The position numbers and the translations under genes were made by a program. A stretch of 64,000 nucleotides of DNA from Sideroxyarcus sp045866275 (GTDB lineage: Bacteria > Pseudomonadota > Gammaproteobacteria > Burkholderiales > Gallionellaceae): contig BAAFRX010000009.1 of NCBI GenBank assembly GCA_045866275.1, positions 1-64,000 of the forward strand, in the 5' to 3' direction. The notes under the pieces are model-generated. The model saw only the letters and a list, made by a program, of their open reading frames with translations, searched no databases and was not told the DNA's origin. This document shows, in pieces, positions 1 through 7,987 of the stretch (its first letter is position 1; every line of letters starts with the position of its first letter).

Positions 1-123
1 CTGGCAGAACAGAACGAGGTCTGGCAGGAGCGGAAATACCTGGATATGGATGAATTCAACGAATGGGCAGCAGCCAGAAAAAACCCGCCCGAAGATAGCA
101 AGGTAATTGCGCTCAACGGGTGA
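1..123 (+). CDS. IS256-like transposase, C-terminal end (cut by window edge)
   Basis: Frame 1 is open from the window edge to a TGA at 121-123 and gives a 40-residue tail. It contains EQNEVWQERKYLDMDEF, which resembles the extreme C-terminus of IS256/mutator-type transposases (acidic, W and RYL-type residues before a short hydrophilic end). The catalytic DDE domain would lie to the left of the window. The assignment rests on this short tail and on a terminal-repeat-like sequence just downstream. Another insertion-sequence family remains possible. Confidence 0.5.
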   Translation: MAEQNEVWQERKYLDMDEFNEWAAARKNPPEDSKVIALNG

Positions 124-142
124 GAGAAAGCAGATTTACTGA

Positions 143-229
143 ATCGAATTTACAGCAAATTTTGGACTTGACCAGATTTTGAAAACCCTGTGCGAGCGCA
201 TCGAGGCCGCAATGAAGAAAGCCAAATAG
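143..229 (+). pseudogene. 3' tail of an interrupted reading frame beyond the IS end
   Basis: A frame without its own start runs through the presumed insertion-sequence end and closes at TAG 227-229, giving a tail LKTLCERIEAAMKKAK. The amphipathic, Lys-rich end looks like a genuine protein C-terminus and could be the distal part of a gene disrupted by the insertion. The family is not recognisable from about 20 residues. Confidence 0.3.
146..172. mobile_element. Putative right terminal repeat of the IS256-like element
   Basis: The AT-rich stretch containing TACAGCAAATTTTGGACTTG lies 22 bp after the transposase stop. It resembles IS256-family ends, which typically combine a TTTACA-like motif and TTTGGAC. 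The matching left end is outside the window, so it cannot be paired here. Confidence 0.4.
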
Positions 230-241
230 CCGCGGCTATTT
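224..241. terminator. Perfect 18-bp palindrome between convergent ends
   Basis: AAATAGCCGCGGCTATTT is a perfect palindrome. It contains the TAG of the plus-strand tail (227-229) and the complement of the TAG that ends the DUF302 gene (236-238). It has no spacer loop, so any hairpin would be short. The A/T flanks make a bidirectional terminator plausible, but a chance palindrome is possible. Confidence 0.4.
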
Positions 242-619
242 CGCTTCGTCAATCATCTGCGTGGTTTTTAGTTCGACTTCCCGCGCGATTTCAGCCAGCG
301 CCGGACTTTGTGAAAGCGAGGCCAGAATTGTCGCCGGTTTGATCATACCGATAAGGGTCTTGCCGCCTTCGGTGTAAACCGAGATACGGCAAGGCAGGGC
401 CATGTTCAGACGCATATCCTCCGTCATCACTTTGGAGGCCTGCAACGGGTTGCACACCTCGAACACGCGGCATTGGTTGGCGAACTCCACGCCCTTCCCG
501 CGCAACGTATTGCCGATGTCGTGCACATGCAACACGCCAAAGCCGTTACGTTTTACCGCAGTATCCAGATCGGCTGCGGCCTGCTCGAAAGATTTTTTGC
601 TCTCAACGGTGTAATACAT
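236..619 (-). CDS. DUF302 domain protein
   Basis: A 127-residue soluble protein beginning MYYTVESKKSFEQAAADL. The pattern of a periodic 'shifts' helix, then GFGVLHVHDIGNTLRGKG, FEVCNPLQASKVM and a closing LPCRISVYTEGGKTLIGMI strand is typical of DUF302. This is a small alpha/beta fold of unknown function, often found near redox or sulfur genes. No signal peptide is visible. The start overlaps the end of the DUF2288 gene upstream by 17 bp, so the two are probably co-transcribed with the carbonic anhydrase gene. Biochemical function is unknown. Confidence 0.85.
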   Translation of the reverse strand: MYYTVESKKSFEQAAADLDTAVKRNGFGVLHVHDIGNTLRGKGVEFANQCRVFEVCNPLQASKVMTEDMRLNMALPCRISVYTEGGKTLIGMIKPATILASLSQSPALAEIAREVELKTTQMIDEAK

Positions 620-932
620 TTCTGCTCTCCTGAACTAACACATAAGGCCGCGCCACGACAGCCCACACCAGCGCATCGGCTTTATACCACGCCAACGCCT
701 GTTCGTCCGTGATGCGGGCGAGCTGCCCATTCTGCAGCCAGCTTGTCACCTGGGTCGTGTTGTCGCACGATACCTGATAAGCCACTTCCACCAGATCCAG
801 TTCCGCACTCACTGCAATGGCCACGCCGCGCGCGAAATACGGTTGCAACTCGCGCCAGGCGATTTGCGCCGTTTCCAGATTCAATTGGGCGCGGGAAAAT
901 TCCTCGGGCGGCATCCTGACCATGGCGTTCAT
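603..932 (-). CDS. DUF2288 family protein
   Basis: A 109-residue protein. The conserved features of DUF2288 are visible: an N-terminal helix with ARGVAIAV, then DLVEVAYQVSCDN, then ARITDEQALAWYK and a C-terminal WAVVARPYVLVQ. Function is unknown; the family is common in beta- and gammaproteobacteria and cyanobacteria. It overlaps the gamma-carbonic anhydrase gene upstream by 4 nt (ATGA type) and the DUF302 gene downstream, giving a compact three-gene minus-strand operon. Confidence 0.8.
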   Translation of the reverse strand: MNAMVRMPPEEFSRAQLNLETAQIAWRELQPYFARGVAIAVSAELDLVEVAYQVSCDNTTQVTSWLQNGQLARITDEQALAWYKADALVWAVVARPYVLVQESRNVLHR

Positions 933-1471
933 TTATTCTGTTCCGTCCGTAAAAAATTGTTTTTGACCTCAATGTAATGCTCGGCCGAATAACGCAGATA
1001 GTTGATCTCGTCTTCCGTCAGCGCGCGCACTGCCTTCGCGGGTCGTCCCATGTACAGCATGCCGCCTTCCAGCGTCTTGCCCGGCGATACCAGACTGCCC
1101 GCCCCCACCATCACATGATCGGGGATCACCACATCGTCCATGATGATGGAGCCCATGCCGATCAGGCACTCGTTGCCGATGCGGCAACCGTGCAAGATCA
1201 CCGAATGCCCCACCGTCACATAGTCGCCGATGATCAGCGGCGAGCCTTCGGGTTTGTCGGCGGTCTTGTGCGACACATGGCACATCGTCAAATCTTGGAT
1301 ATTAGAACCGCGCCCGACCACGATGCGGTTCACGTCGCCGCGCAACACGGTGTTGCACCAGATGGAACTGTCGTCACCCAGCTTCACATCGCCGATGACT
1401 TGGCAGGAGGGGTGCAGATAGACACGTTCACCGAAGACGGGGGAAGTGTTGAGGTAGTTGGAGAGTGGCAT
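929..1471 (-). CDS. Gamma-carbonic anhydrase family protein (YrdA/PaaY-like)
   Basis: A 180-residue left-handed beta-helix protein made of hexapeptide repeats (for example IGDVKLGDDSSIWCNTVLRG and IGDYVTVGHSVILHGCRIG). The metal-binding histidines of the gamma class are present in MCHVSH and in GHSVILHGC. Length and motifs match the YrdA/PaaY subgroup, whose members are trimeric and bind zinc or iron. Only some have measurable carbonic anhydrase activity. It leads the operon with DUF2288 and DUF302. In an autotroph a role in CO2/bicarbonate balance is possible but is inference. Confidence 0.9.
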   Translation of the reverse strand: MPLSNYLNTSPVFGERVYLHPSCQVIGDVKLGDDSSIWCNTVLRGDVNRIVVGRGSNIQDLTMCHVSHKTADKPEGSPLIIGDYVTVGHSVILHGCRIGNECLIGMGSIIMDDVVIPDHVMVGAGSLVSPGKTLEGGMLYMGRPAKAVRALTEDEINYLRYSAEHYIEVKNNFLRTEQNK

Positions 1472-1507
1472 GGTTATCGGACAAAATTGTTGGCGGATTG
1501 CCTGGAT

Positions 1508-1815
1508 TTAATTTTGAAGTGCGACGCCTGACTTGAAGAATACCTGAGCGGGTGTCAGAAATCCAAGCCGTTTTCTCGGTCTGTTATCCGGTCGCTTCAT
1601 CGCGTGATTGATCTCCTGTTGCGCGAGGATGGTGGAGTCGCGGTTCTTGCCGATCAGAGTGTTGGCTTCCCAATTGTCAATCCGCTTGCGATTTTTGGCG
1701 GTCGAGCACCCGGGCGATCTTGCTTTGGCGATGTCCGGCTTTCTACAGGGCGTGAATCTGGTATCGTTCTTCTCGGGTGAAGCGGGTACAGATCATCAGT
1801 CCAATATCAACTGGC
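1508..1815 (-). pseudogene. Decayed IS30-family transposase remnant
   Basis: This remnant fills the 504-bp stretch between the carbonic anhydrase gene and arsS. On the minus strand three blocks of an IS30 transposase can be read: the N-terminal FTREERYQIHAL then KAGHRQSKIARVLDR, a WEANTLIGKNRDS block equivalent to WEGDTVIG around the first catalytic Asp, and the C-terminal DNRPRKRLGFLTPAQVF tail ending at TAA 1510-1508. There is a stop after IHAL, another after KSQAD, and the core between the DDE region and the tail is deleted. It cannot be active. Confidence 0.75.
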
Positions 1816-1882
1816 CGGTCAAAAGGCTCAGAGGCGATCGCAGCTATCCCGCTCGACCCGTCTTGTTCAAAATTGCACTTCA
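1515..1882. repeat. Possible degenerate ends of the IS30 remnant
   Basis: TGAAGTGC at 1515-1522 is matched in inverted orientation by GCACTTCA at 1875-1882, both next to an AATTTT/AAAATT run. They bracket the transposase remnant and could be the eroded terminal repeats. Only 8 bp match exactly, so this is tentative. Confidence 0.35.
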
Positions 1883-1975
1883 TTCTTGAATCCAAAGATG
1901 CTTTTGTAAGAATCTGTTTCCGGTATCGACTCAATCATTGCCACGCACCCGGCTTCAAACCATTAAGGGAATACC

Positions 1976-2977
1976 ATGCACGCCACGTTACCGTTACTGC
2001 AAGCCACCGAATTCCCCGCCTTGCGCCGCCGCGCGCTGGAGATTCTGCAAGTCAACCTCGGCTATAAATGCAACATGAGTTGCCAGCATTGCCACGTGAA
2101 TGCCGGCCCGAGTCGCACCGAAATGATGGATGCGGAGACACTGGCTTTGATCCCGCAGGTGCTGGCGGCACGCAATCTGCATACGCTGGATTTGACTGGT
2201 GGCGCGCCTGAATTGCATGAAGGATTCCGCGATCTGGTGAAGGCCGCACGCGCGCAGGGTTGCAAGGTCATTGACCGCTGCAATCTGACCATTTTGTTCG
2301 AACCTGGACAGCAAGACTTGGCGCAATTCCTTGCCGACAACAAGGTCGAGATCGTGGCTTCGTTGCCCTGCTATTCGCTGGAGAACGTGGACAAGCAGCG
2401 CGGCAAGGGCACGTTCGACAAAAGCATTCTCGCCCTGCAACAGCTGAATAAGTTGGGCTACGGTGTGGCGGGTAGCGGACTGGTGCTGAATCTGGTATTC
2501 AATCCGCAAGGCGCGGTGCTGCCCCCGCCGCAAACCGCGCTGGAAGCCGATTACAAGCGCGAGCTGTTCGATCACTTTGGCATCGTGTTCAACCAGTTGC
2601 TGGCCATCGCCAACATGCCGATCCAGCGCTTTGGCTCGATGCTCATCTCCAAGGGCCAGTTCAACGACTACATGCGCCTGCTGCACGAGAACTTCGCCGC
2701 CGCCAATCTGGACACGGTGATGTGCCGTAACCTGGTGAGCGTGGATTGGCAGGGTTTTCTGTACGACTGCGATTTCAACCAGCAGCTGGGGCTGGCGCTC
2801 ACGGGACACGGCAGACCCCATTTGCGCGACCTGCTCAATCAGGATTTGCAGCATCATCCCATCCGCGTCGCCGACCATTGCTATGGCTGTACCGCAGGGC
2901 AAGGGAGCAGTTGCGGTGGTGCAATCACTGACACCGTCGCCGCACCCTCTCACCAAGCGCTGCAGGATGCCGCATGA
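1976..2977 (+). CDS. arsS: Arsenosugar biosynthesis radical SAM protein ArsS
   Basis: A 333-residue radical SAM enzyme. The CxxxCxxC cluster motif is CNMSCQHC (Cys32, Cys36, Cys39), followed by the family-typical HVNAGPSRTEMM. LDLTGGAPELH provides the SAM-contacting GGAPE stretch. The C-terminal part holds additional cysteines (CRNLVSVDWQGFLYDCDFNQ and HCYGCTAGQGSSCGG) typical of ArsS, which is thought to add the adenosyl-derived moiety to methylated arsenic. The start at 1976 has AAGGGA upstream. Its stop overlaps the next gene by 4 nt, so it opens the operon. No arsM is visible in the window. Confidence 0.9.
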   Translation: MHATLPLLQATEFPALRRRALEILQVNLGYKCNMSCQHCHVNAGPSRTEMMDAETLALIPQVLAARNLHTLDLTGGAPELHEGFRDLVKAARAQGCKVIDRCNLTILFEPGQQDLAQFLADNKVEIVASLPCYSLENVDKQRGKGTFDKSILALQQLNKLGYGVAGSGLVLNLVFNPQGAVLPPPQTALEADYKRELFDHFGIVFNQLLAIANMPIQRFGSMLISKGQFNDYMRLLHENFAAANLDTVMCRNLVSVDWQGFLYDCDFNQQLGLALTGHGRPHLRDLLNQDLQHHPIRVADHCYGCTAGQGSSCGGAITDTVAAPSHQALQDAA

Positions 2978-5124
2978 AACGCGCCCTCATCATTGCGCTC
3001 GCCGTTGCATTGATCGGCGCGTTCTTCGCTTTCGATCTGGATCGCTACCTGACGCTGGAATCGTTGAAGCAGAGTCAGCAGGATTTTCTTGCACTCAAGG
3101 CGCAATCGTTTTGGCTTGTTGTAAGTGTCAGTTTCCTGTTGTATATCATTGCTGCGGCTTTGTCGCTCCCGGGTGCATTGGTGATGACCCTGGCCATGGG
3201 TGCCTTGTTCGGCTTGGGTCTGGGCACACTGCTGGTATCGTTCGCCTCCAGCATCGGTGCGACGGTGGCCTTCCTCGCTTCGCGCTTCGTGTTCCGCGAT
3301 GCGGTGCAAAGCCGCTTCGGCGACAAGCTGCGGGCGATCAATGACGGCATCGCCCGCGACGGCGCGCTGTATCTGTTCACCCTGCGCCTGGTGCCGATCT
3401 TCCCGTTCTTTCTCATCAACCTGTTGATGGGGCTGACGCCGATGAAGACGCGCACCTTTTACTGGGTGAGCCAGGTCGGCATGCTGGCCGGTACGCTGGT
3501 GTTCGTGAACGCGGGTACGCAGCTGGCACAACTGCAAAGCCTGTCCGGCATCCTTTCGCCCGGCCTGTTGTTCTCATTTGTGTTGTTAGGAGTATTTCCC
3601 ATGATCGCCAAAAAAATCACCACCTGGCTGCAACGCCGCCGCGTGTATGCCAAGTGGCAGCGCCCCGCCCGCTTCGACCGCAACCTCGTCGTCATCGGCG
3701 GCGGTGCGGCGGGGCTGGTGTCGGCTTACATTGCGGCGGCGGTGAAGGCGAAAGTCACGCTGATCGAGACGCACAAGATGGGCGGCGATTGCCTGAACTA
3801 CGGCTGCGTGCCGAGCAAGGCGCTGATCAAGAGTGCCAAGCTGGCCAATCAGATTCGCCACGGCGAGCACTACGGTCTGAACGCGGGTGCACCCGAATTC
3901 AGTTTTCGCAAAGTGATGGCGCGCGTGCATCAAGTCATCCGCGAGGTCGCGCCACACGACAGTGCAGAGCGTTTCACCGGTCTCGGTGTGGAAGTGCTGA
4001 ACGGCTATGCGCGCATCACCGACCCGTGGACGGTGGAGATCAAACTCAATGACGGCACGACGCAAAAACTGACTACGCGCAGCATCGTCATCGCCACCGG
4101 CGCGCGCCCCTTCGTGCCGCCGCTGCCTGGGCTGGACGAGGTGGGCTACGTCACCAGCGATACGCTGTGGTCCACCTTCGCCGAACTGGATGACGCCCCC
4201 AAACGCTTGGTGGTGCTGGGCGGCGGCCCCATCGGTTGCGAGCTGGCGCAGAGTTTCGCGCGGCTGGGATCAAAAGTAACGCAGGTCGAAATGGGGGGGC
4301 GCATTCTGGTGCGCGAAGATGAGGAAGTCTCGGAACTGGCGCGCGCCTCGCTCACTGCCGACGGCGTGGAAGTGCTGACCGAGCACAAGGCGGTGCGCTG
4401 CGAAAAAAAGGGTGAGCAAAAATACATCGTGGTGGAACATGACGGCCAATCGCGCCGCATCGAATTCGATGCCTTGATCTGCGCGGTCGGCCGCAGTGCG
4501 CGCCTGAAAGGCTTTGGGCTGGAAGAGTTGGGCATCCCCGTGCAGCGCACCGTCACCACGAATGACTATCTGGAAACGCTGTATCCCAACATCTTTGCTG
4601 CGGGCGATGTGGCCGGGCCGTACCAGTTCACCCACACCGCCGCGCATCAGGCGTGGTATGCGGCGGTGAATGCGCTGTTCGGAGACTTCAAGCGCTTCAA
4701 GGTGGACTACTCGGTCATCCCCTGGGCAACCTTCATCGAACCGGAAGTGGCGCGCGTCGGCCTCAACGAACAGGAGGCGTGCGAGCGGGGCATCCCCTAC
4801 GAGGTGGTGAAGTTCAACAACGAAGAACTCGATCGCGCCATCGCCGACGGCACCGCGCACGGCTTCGTCAAGGTGCTCACCGTTCCCGGCAAGGACAAGA
4901 TTCTCGGCGTGACGATCGTGGGCGAACACGGGGGCGACCTGCTGGCCGAGTTCGTGCTGGCGATGAAGCACGGTCTGGGGTTGAACAAGATCCTGTCCAC
5001 CATCCACATCTATCCGACGCTGGCAGAAGCCAACAAATATGCCGCCGGCGAATGGAAGCGCGCGCATGCGCCGCAGCGCGTGCTGGCCTGGCTGGCGCAT
5101 TTTCACACTTGGCGGCGCGGATAA
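2974..5124 (+). CDS. TVP38/TMEM64 membrane domain fused to a flavin-dependent pyridine nucleotide-disulfide oxidoreductase
   Basis: A 716-residue fusion. Residues about 1-215 are a multi-pass TVP38/TMEM64 (SNARE-associated, DedA-like) domain with LRLVPIFPFFLINLLMG. From about residue 235 a class I FAD enzyme begins with VVIGGGAAGLVSA and carries the redox pair in GGDCLNYGCVPSK (near residues 273 and 278). An NAD(P)-binding motif follows (LVVLGGGPIGCELAQSFARL), then the dimerisation domain with the HIYPTLAEANKYAAGEWKR region. It resembles MerA but lacks both the N-terminal heavy-metal domain and a vicinal Cys pair at the C-terminus (it ends HTWRRG), so mercuric reductase activity is unlikely. 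The substrate is unknown. Confidence 0.85.
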   Translation: MKRALIIALAVALIGAFFAFDLDRYLTLESLKQSQQDFLALKAQSFWLVVSVSFLLYIIAAALSLPGALVMTLAMGALFGLGLGTLLVSFASSIGATVAFLASRFVFRDAVQSRFGDKLRAINDGIARDGALYLFTLRLVPIFPFFLINLLMGLTPMKTRTFYWVSQVGMLAGTLVFVNAGTQLAQLQSLSGILSPGLLFSFVLLGVFPMIAKKITTWLQRRRVYAKWQRPARFDRNLVVIGGGAAGLVSAYIAAAVKAKVTLIETHKMGGDCLNYGCVPSKALIKSAKLANQIRHGEHYGLNAGAPEFSFRKVMARVHQVIREVAPHDSAERFTGLGVEVLNGYARITDPWTVEIKLNDGTTQKLTTRSIVIATGARPFVPPLPGLDEVGYVTSDTLWSTFAELDDAPKRLVVLGGGPIGCELAQSFARLGSKVTQVEMGGRILVREDEEVSELARASLTADGVEVLTEHKAVRCEKKGEQKYIVVEHDGQSRRIEFDALICAVGRSARLKGFGLEELGIPVQRTVTTNDYLETLYPNIFAAGDVAGPYQFTHTAAHQAWYAAVNALFGDFKRFKVDYSVIPWATFIEPEVARVGLNEQEACERGIPYEVVKFNNEELDRAIADGTAHGFVKVLTVPGKDKILGVTIVGEHGGDLLAEFVLAMKHGLGLNKILSTIHIYPTLAEANKYAAGEWKRAHAPQRVLAWLAHFHTWRRG

Positions 5125-5143
5125 AGACAACGCAGGAACCACC

Positions 5144-5794
5144 ATGAAAGAACTCGTCAATCAGTTGTTTGGCCTGTTTTCCCAGTACGGCTATGCGGCG
5201 GTATTTGTCGGCGTGATGCTGGACAACGCCGGTATTCCGATGGCGGGCGAATTAACTCTGCTGCTGTCGGGCAGCCTGGTCGCCAGCGGCAGTTTTCATC
5301 TGCCTCCCATCATTATGACGGGCGCATTGGCCGCGCTGGTCAGTGATTTGCTGTGGTACAGCATCGGCCGTCTGGGAGCCGCGCACTTGATACGCCTCTA
5401 TTGCCGCGTCAGTTTTGGCTCCGGTGCCTGCCATGCCCATACCGAGCAAATGATGCAAAAATTCGGTCCAAAAAACCTGATTTTTGCGCGCTTTATTCCG
5501 GGCTTCCGCACCTTCGCCGCCCCGATGGCCGGCATCTCGCGGCTGCCGTTGGGTCAATTCATCCTGTTCGACAGCATCGGAGCCGTGCTGTGGGCAACGG
5601 TGGTGAGCAGCGGTGGCTGGTTGCTGGCCGATCAAATCAACGGCGTGGTCGGGCAACTGGAAGGCGTGCGCGATGGGGTCCTGCTGGTGGCCGGGCTGAT
5701 GCTGCTGGTTTTCATCGTATTGAAACTCTGGATCCGCAAACGGCACGGCCGCGCGGATGCGAACGCCATCATTGCCGCCAACGGTAATACTTAA
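5144..5794 (+). CDS. DedA family integral membrane protein
   Basis: About 216 residues with four to five hydrophobic segments. The DedA hallmarks are present: an E-rich first loop (GIPMAGELTLLLSGSL), a basic FARFIPGFRTFAAPMAGISR stretch and GAVLWATVVSSGGWLLAD near the C-terminus. DedA proteins are implicated in lipid carrier flipping and proton-motive-force maintenance. The ATG at 5144 has GCAGGA upstream. A longer in-frame extension from 5039 overlaps the preceding gene and lacks family similarity, so it was rejected. This gene follows a fusion whose own N-terminus is a related membrane fold. Confidence 0.85.
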   Translation: MKELVNQLFGLFSQYGYAAVFVGVMLDNAGIPMAGELTLLLSGSLVASGSFHLPPIIMTGALAALVSDLLWYSIGRLGAAHLIRLYCRVSFGSGACHAHTEQMMQKFGPKNLIFARFIPGFRTFAAPMAGISRLPLGQFILFDSIGAVLWATVVSSGGWLLADQINGVVGQLEGVRDGVLLVAGLMLLVFIVLKLWIRKRHGRADANAIIAANGNT

Positions 5795-5797
5795 CCC

Positions 5798-6496
5798 GTG
5801 TCCGCCCTCATGGTTCCGTCCCCCGCCCTCTCCATCATCGTCCCCATGCTCAATGAGGCGGCACAATTACCGGACTTGTTTGCCCATTTGCTGCCGCTAT
5901 GCCGGGGTGGCTGCGAAGTCATCTTTGTCGATGGCGGCAGCCGCGATGGTTCTTCCGATCTCGCTGCCGTTGCCGGATTTACCGTGGTGCACGCCGCGCG
6001 TGGCCGGGCGCACCAGATGAATGCCGGCGCCGCTCGCGCCAGCGGCAAGGTGCTGTTGTTTCTGCATGCCGATACACGTTTGCCGCCTGCCGCAGCGCAG
6101 CTGATCGCACAGGCCCTGGCACGGGAACAATACTGCTGGGGCCGATTTGACGTGTGTATCACCGGGCATTCCCGCATGTTGCGCGTGATCGCGCACCTGA
6201 TGAACTGGCGCTCGCGCCTGACCGGCATCGCCACCGGCGATCAGGCCCTATTCGTGCGGCGTGATGTGTTCCAGCACCTGCAGGGCTTTCCCGAACAGCC
6301 GCTGATGGAAGATGTGGAGCTGTGCAAACGCCTGAAGTCTTTCTCGCATCCTGCCTGCCTGCGCCAATGCGTGACGACCGCGGGTCGCCGCTGGGAGACG
6401 CACGGCGTGTGGCACACCATCCTGCTGATGTGGTGGCTGCGCTGGGCTTACTGGCGCGGCACGGACGCGGTTGAATTGGCGAGGTTGTACCGATGA
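5798..6496 (+). CDS. Family 2 glycosyltransferase of the arsenosugar-associated TIGR04283 type
   Basis: A 232-residue GT-A fold glycosyltransferase. It starts LSIIVPMLNEAAQLPDL, then has VDGGSRDGS for the nucleotide-sugar site and FLHADTRLP as the DXD-equivalent region. The acceptor-side motif GDQALFVRRDVF and EDVELCKRLK follow. The sequence fits the TIGR04283 family, which co-occurs with ArsS and TIGR04282 proteins. It starts 3 bp after the DedA gene and overlaps the next gene by 4 nt. Sugar donor and acceptor are not known from sequence. Confidence 0.85.
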   Translation: MSALMVPSPALSIIVPMLNEAAQLPDLFAHLLPLCRGGCEVIFVDGGSRDGSSDLAAVAGFTVVHAARGRAHQMNAGAARASGKVLLFLHADTRLPPAAAQLIAQALAREQYCWGRFDVCITGHSRMLRVIAHLMNWRSRLTGIATGDQALFVRRDVFQHLQGFPEQPLMEDVELCKRLKSFSHPACLRQCVTTAGRRWETHGVWHTILLMWWLRWAYWRGTDAVELARLYR

Positions 6497-7134
6497 GCAC
6501 CCCAGCCCACTCACCCGTGCGCATCATCATTTTCGCCAAAGCCCCGTTGGCGGGATTCGCCAAGACGCGGCTGATTCCCGCGCTGGGGGCAAGCGGTGCG
6601 GCCGCCCTGGCGAGGGAAATGTTGCTGCATACCGTCCATGCCGCGCTGGAAAGCCGGGTGGGCAGTGTCGAATTATGTGCAACGCCGGCCGTGACCGAAG
6701 TGGCGGCCTGGTCCGCCCTCGGGCTGCCGGCGGATATCATCATTTCGGAGCAGGGTGACGGCGAACTCGGCGAACGGCTGGCCCGGGCGGCGCAGCGCAG
6801 TATCGAACGCGGGGAGTGCGCGATATTGATCGGCACCGATTGTGTGGAAATGTCACCGCAACTGCTGCATGACGCGAGAGATGTCCTGTTTAATCACGAC
6901 GCGCTTTTGCATTGCACTGCGGACGGCGGCTATGCCATGCTTGGGTTAAATCGCTTCAGCCCCACCCTCTTCAACGACATCCCATGGAGCACCAACGCCG
7001 TCGCCACCACGACGCTGGCACGCCTGGCACAATTGGGCTGGTCGGTGCATGTCGGGCAAATGCTGCACGATGTGGATGAGCCGCAGGACCTTAAATATCT
7101 GAATCTAGAATGGAGTGATCGTATTGTTGCATAG
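6493..7134 (+). CDS. TIGR04282/DUF2064 glycosyltransferase-like protein
   Basis: A 213-residue protein of the DUF2064 (TIGR04282) family, a nucleotidyl/glycosyltransferase-like fold. Diagnostic stretches are IIFAKAPLAGFAKTRLIPAL at the N-terminus, then GELGERLARA, AILIGTDCVEMSP and ADGGYAMLGLNRFSPTLFNDIPWST. It overlaps the TIGR04283 gene by 4 nt. The pairing of these two families next to arsS is the basis of the arsenosugar label; the reaction itself has not been shown for this protein. Confidence 0.85.
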   Translation: MSTPAHSPVRIIIFAKAPLAGFAKTRLIPALGASGAAALAREMLLHTVHAALESRVGSVELCATPAVTEVAAWSALGLPADIIISEQGDGELGERLARAAQRSIERGECAILIGTDCVEMSPQLLHDARDVLFNHDALLHCTADGGYAMLGLNRFSPTLFNDIPWSTNAVATTTLARLAQLGWSVHVGQMLHDVDEPQDLKYLNLEWSDRIVA

Positions 7135-7858
7135 AACGGTTTTATTCACGCTTGGGGTTGTTGCCATGCTGGCACAGGCAAACGAAATTGTCGGGACGGA
7201 CCCTGCTGCAATCGAGTTCGGACCCATTCCAGAGCCTTGGCGGATTTTACAACTCAGCAAGGATGTCGATCCTACGGACTACCGGATGGCGCACTGGCAA
7301 GGGGTGCTGGCGATCGAGGCGCGCGCCAACAACAGCATGGCCCTCCTGGCTCGTCCGCTCACGGTGGATCTGAATGCCACGCCGGTACTGTGTTGGCGCT
7401 GGCGCGTGGATGCGCCGCTCGTCAGCGCCAACATGTCAACCAAGGCAGGCGACGATTACGCCGCGCGCGTGTATGTGTCATTCACCCTGCCGCAGGAAGA
7501 ACTTGGCTTTGTGCTGCGGAATAAACTCAAATTGGCGCGCGCGATATGGGGCGATGCCGTGCCGGATGCCGCGCTGAATTATGTGTGGGACAACCGCCAT
7601 CCGGTTGGCACGCGCCAACCGAATGCCTATACCGACCGGGCGCGCATGATTGTGGCCCAATCCGGCTTTGCCAACGCGGGGAAATGGATGGTGGAGCGAC
7701 GAGATGTATTGCAGGATGTGATCGCGGAGTTTGGCCAGCCGCGCGCCCGTCTGACCCAGCTCGCCGTCGCTTCCGATACCGATAACACGGGTGAAACCGC
7801 GCATGCCGGATTTGCCGATTTTCAATTTGTGGCAAGAAACGCGGCCTGCACGCTTTAA
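7115..7858 (+). CDS. DUF3047 domain protein, probably exported
   Basis: A 247-residue protein with a GTG start inside the end of the preceding gene. The N-terminal LHRTVLFTLGVVAMLAQANE looks like a signal peptide. The body matches DUF3047: ATPVLCWRWRVDAPL, then DDYAARVYVSFTLP, LNYVWDNRHPVGTRQPNAYT and the C-terminal IAVASDTDNTGE-type calcium-like loop (here AVASDTDNTGETAHAGFADF). It is the last gene of the arsS operon. Function is unknown; a periplasmic carbohydrate- or ligand-binding role would be a guess. Confidence 0.75.
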   Translation: MIVLLHRTVLFTLGVVAMLAQANEIVGTDPAAIEFGPIPEPWRILQLSKDVDPTDYRMAHWQGVLAIEARANNSMALLARPLTVDLNATPVLCWRWRVDAPLVSANMSTKAGDDYAARVYVSFTLPQEELGFVLRNKLKLARAIWGDAVPDAALNYVWDNRHPVGTRQPNAYTDRARMIVAQSGFANAGKWMVERRDVLQDVIAEFGQPRARLTQLAVASDTDNTGETAHAGFADFQFVARNAACTL

Positions 7859-7987
7859 CAAACGGTTGACGGAAGCAGGAGAGGCCTAACTTCTAGTTTT
7901 CATATGCCAACATCGGGCGCGCGGATTGCCATCAACCGGCAGATATGGAAAGTTGACCGCCGCCTTGAACGTGCCCCACGGAGCACC

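Noticed and set aside
977..1531. 184-codon open frame antisense to the carbonic anhydrase gene
   Set aside because: It is the mirror of a well-conserved gene in GC-rich DNA, with His/Ala/Arg-rich low-complexity translation and no domain.
1608..1889. Plus-strand 93-codon frame in the gap upstream of arsS
   Set aside because: It is opposite the IS30 remnant, whose protein blocks are recognisable on the minus strand.
1994..2956. 320-codon open frame antisense to arsS
   Set aside because: It fully overlaps the arsS gene with its Cys motif; its translation is a GC-skew artefact.
3075..3455. Possible mercuric resistance locus around the MerA-like enzyme
   Set aside because: No merR, merT or merP is present, and the enzyme lacks the C-terminal cysteine pair and the N-terminal metal-binding domain.
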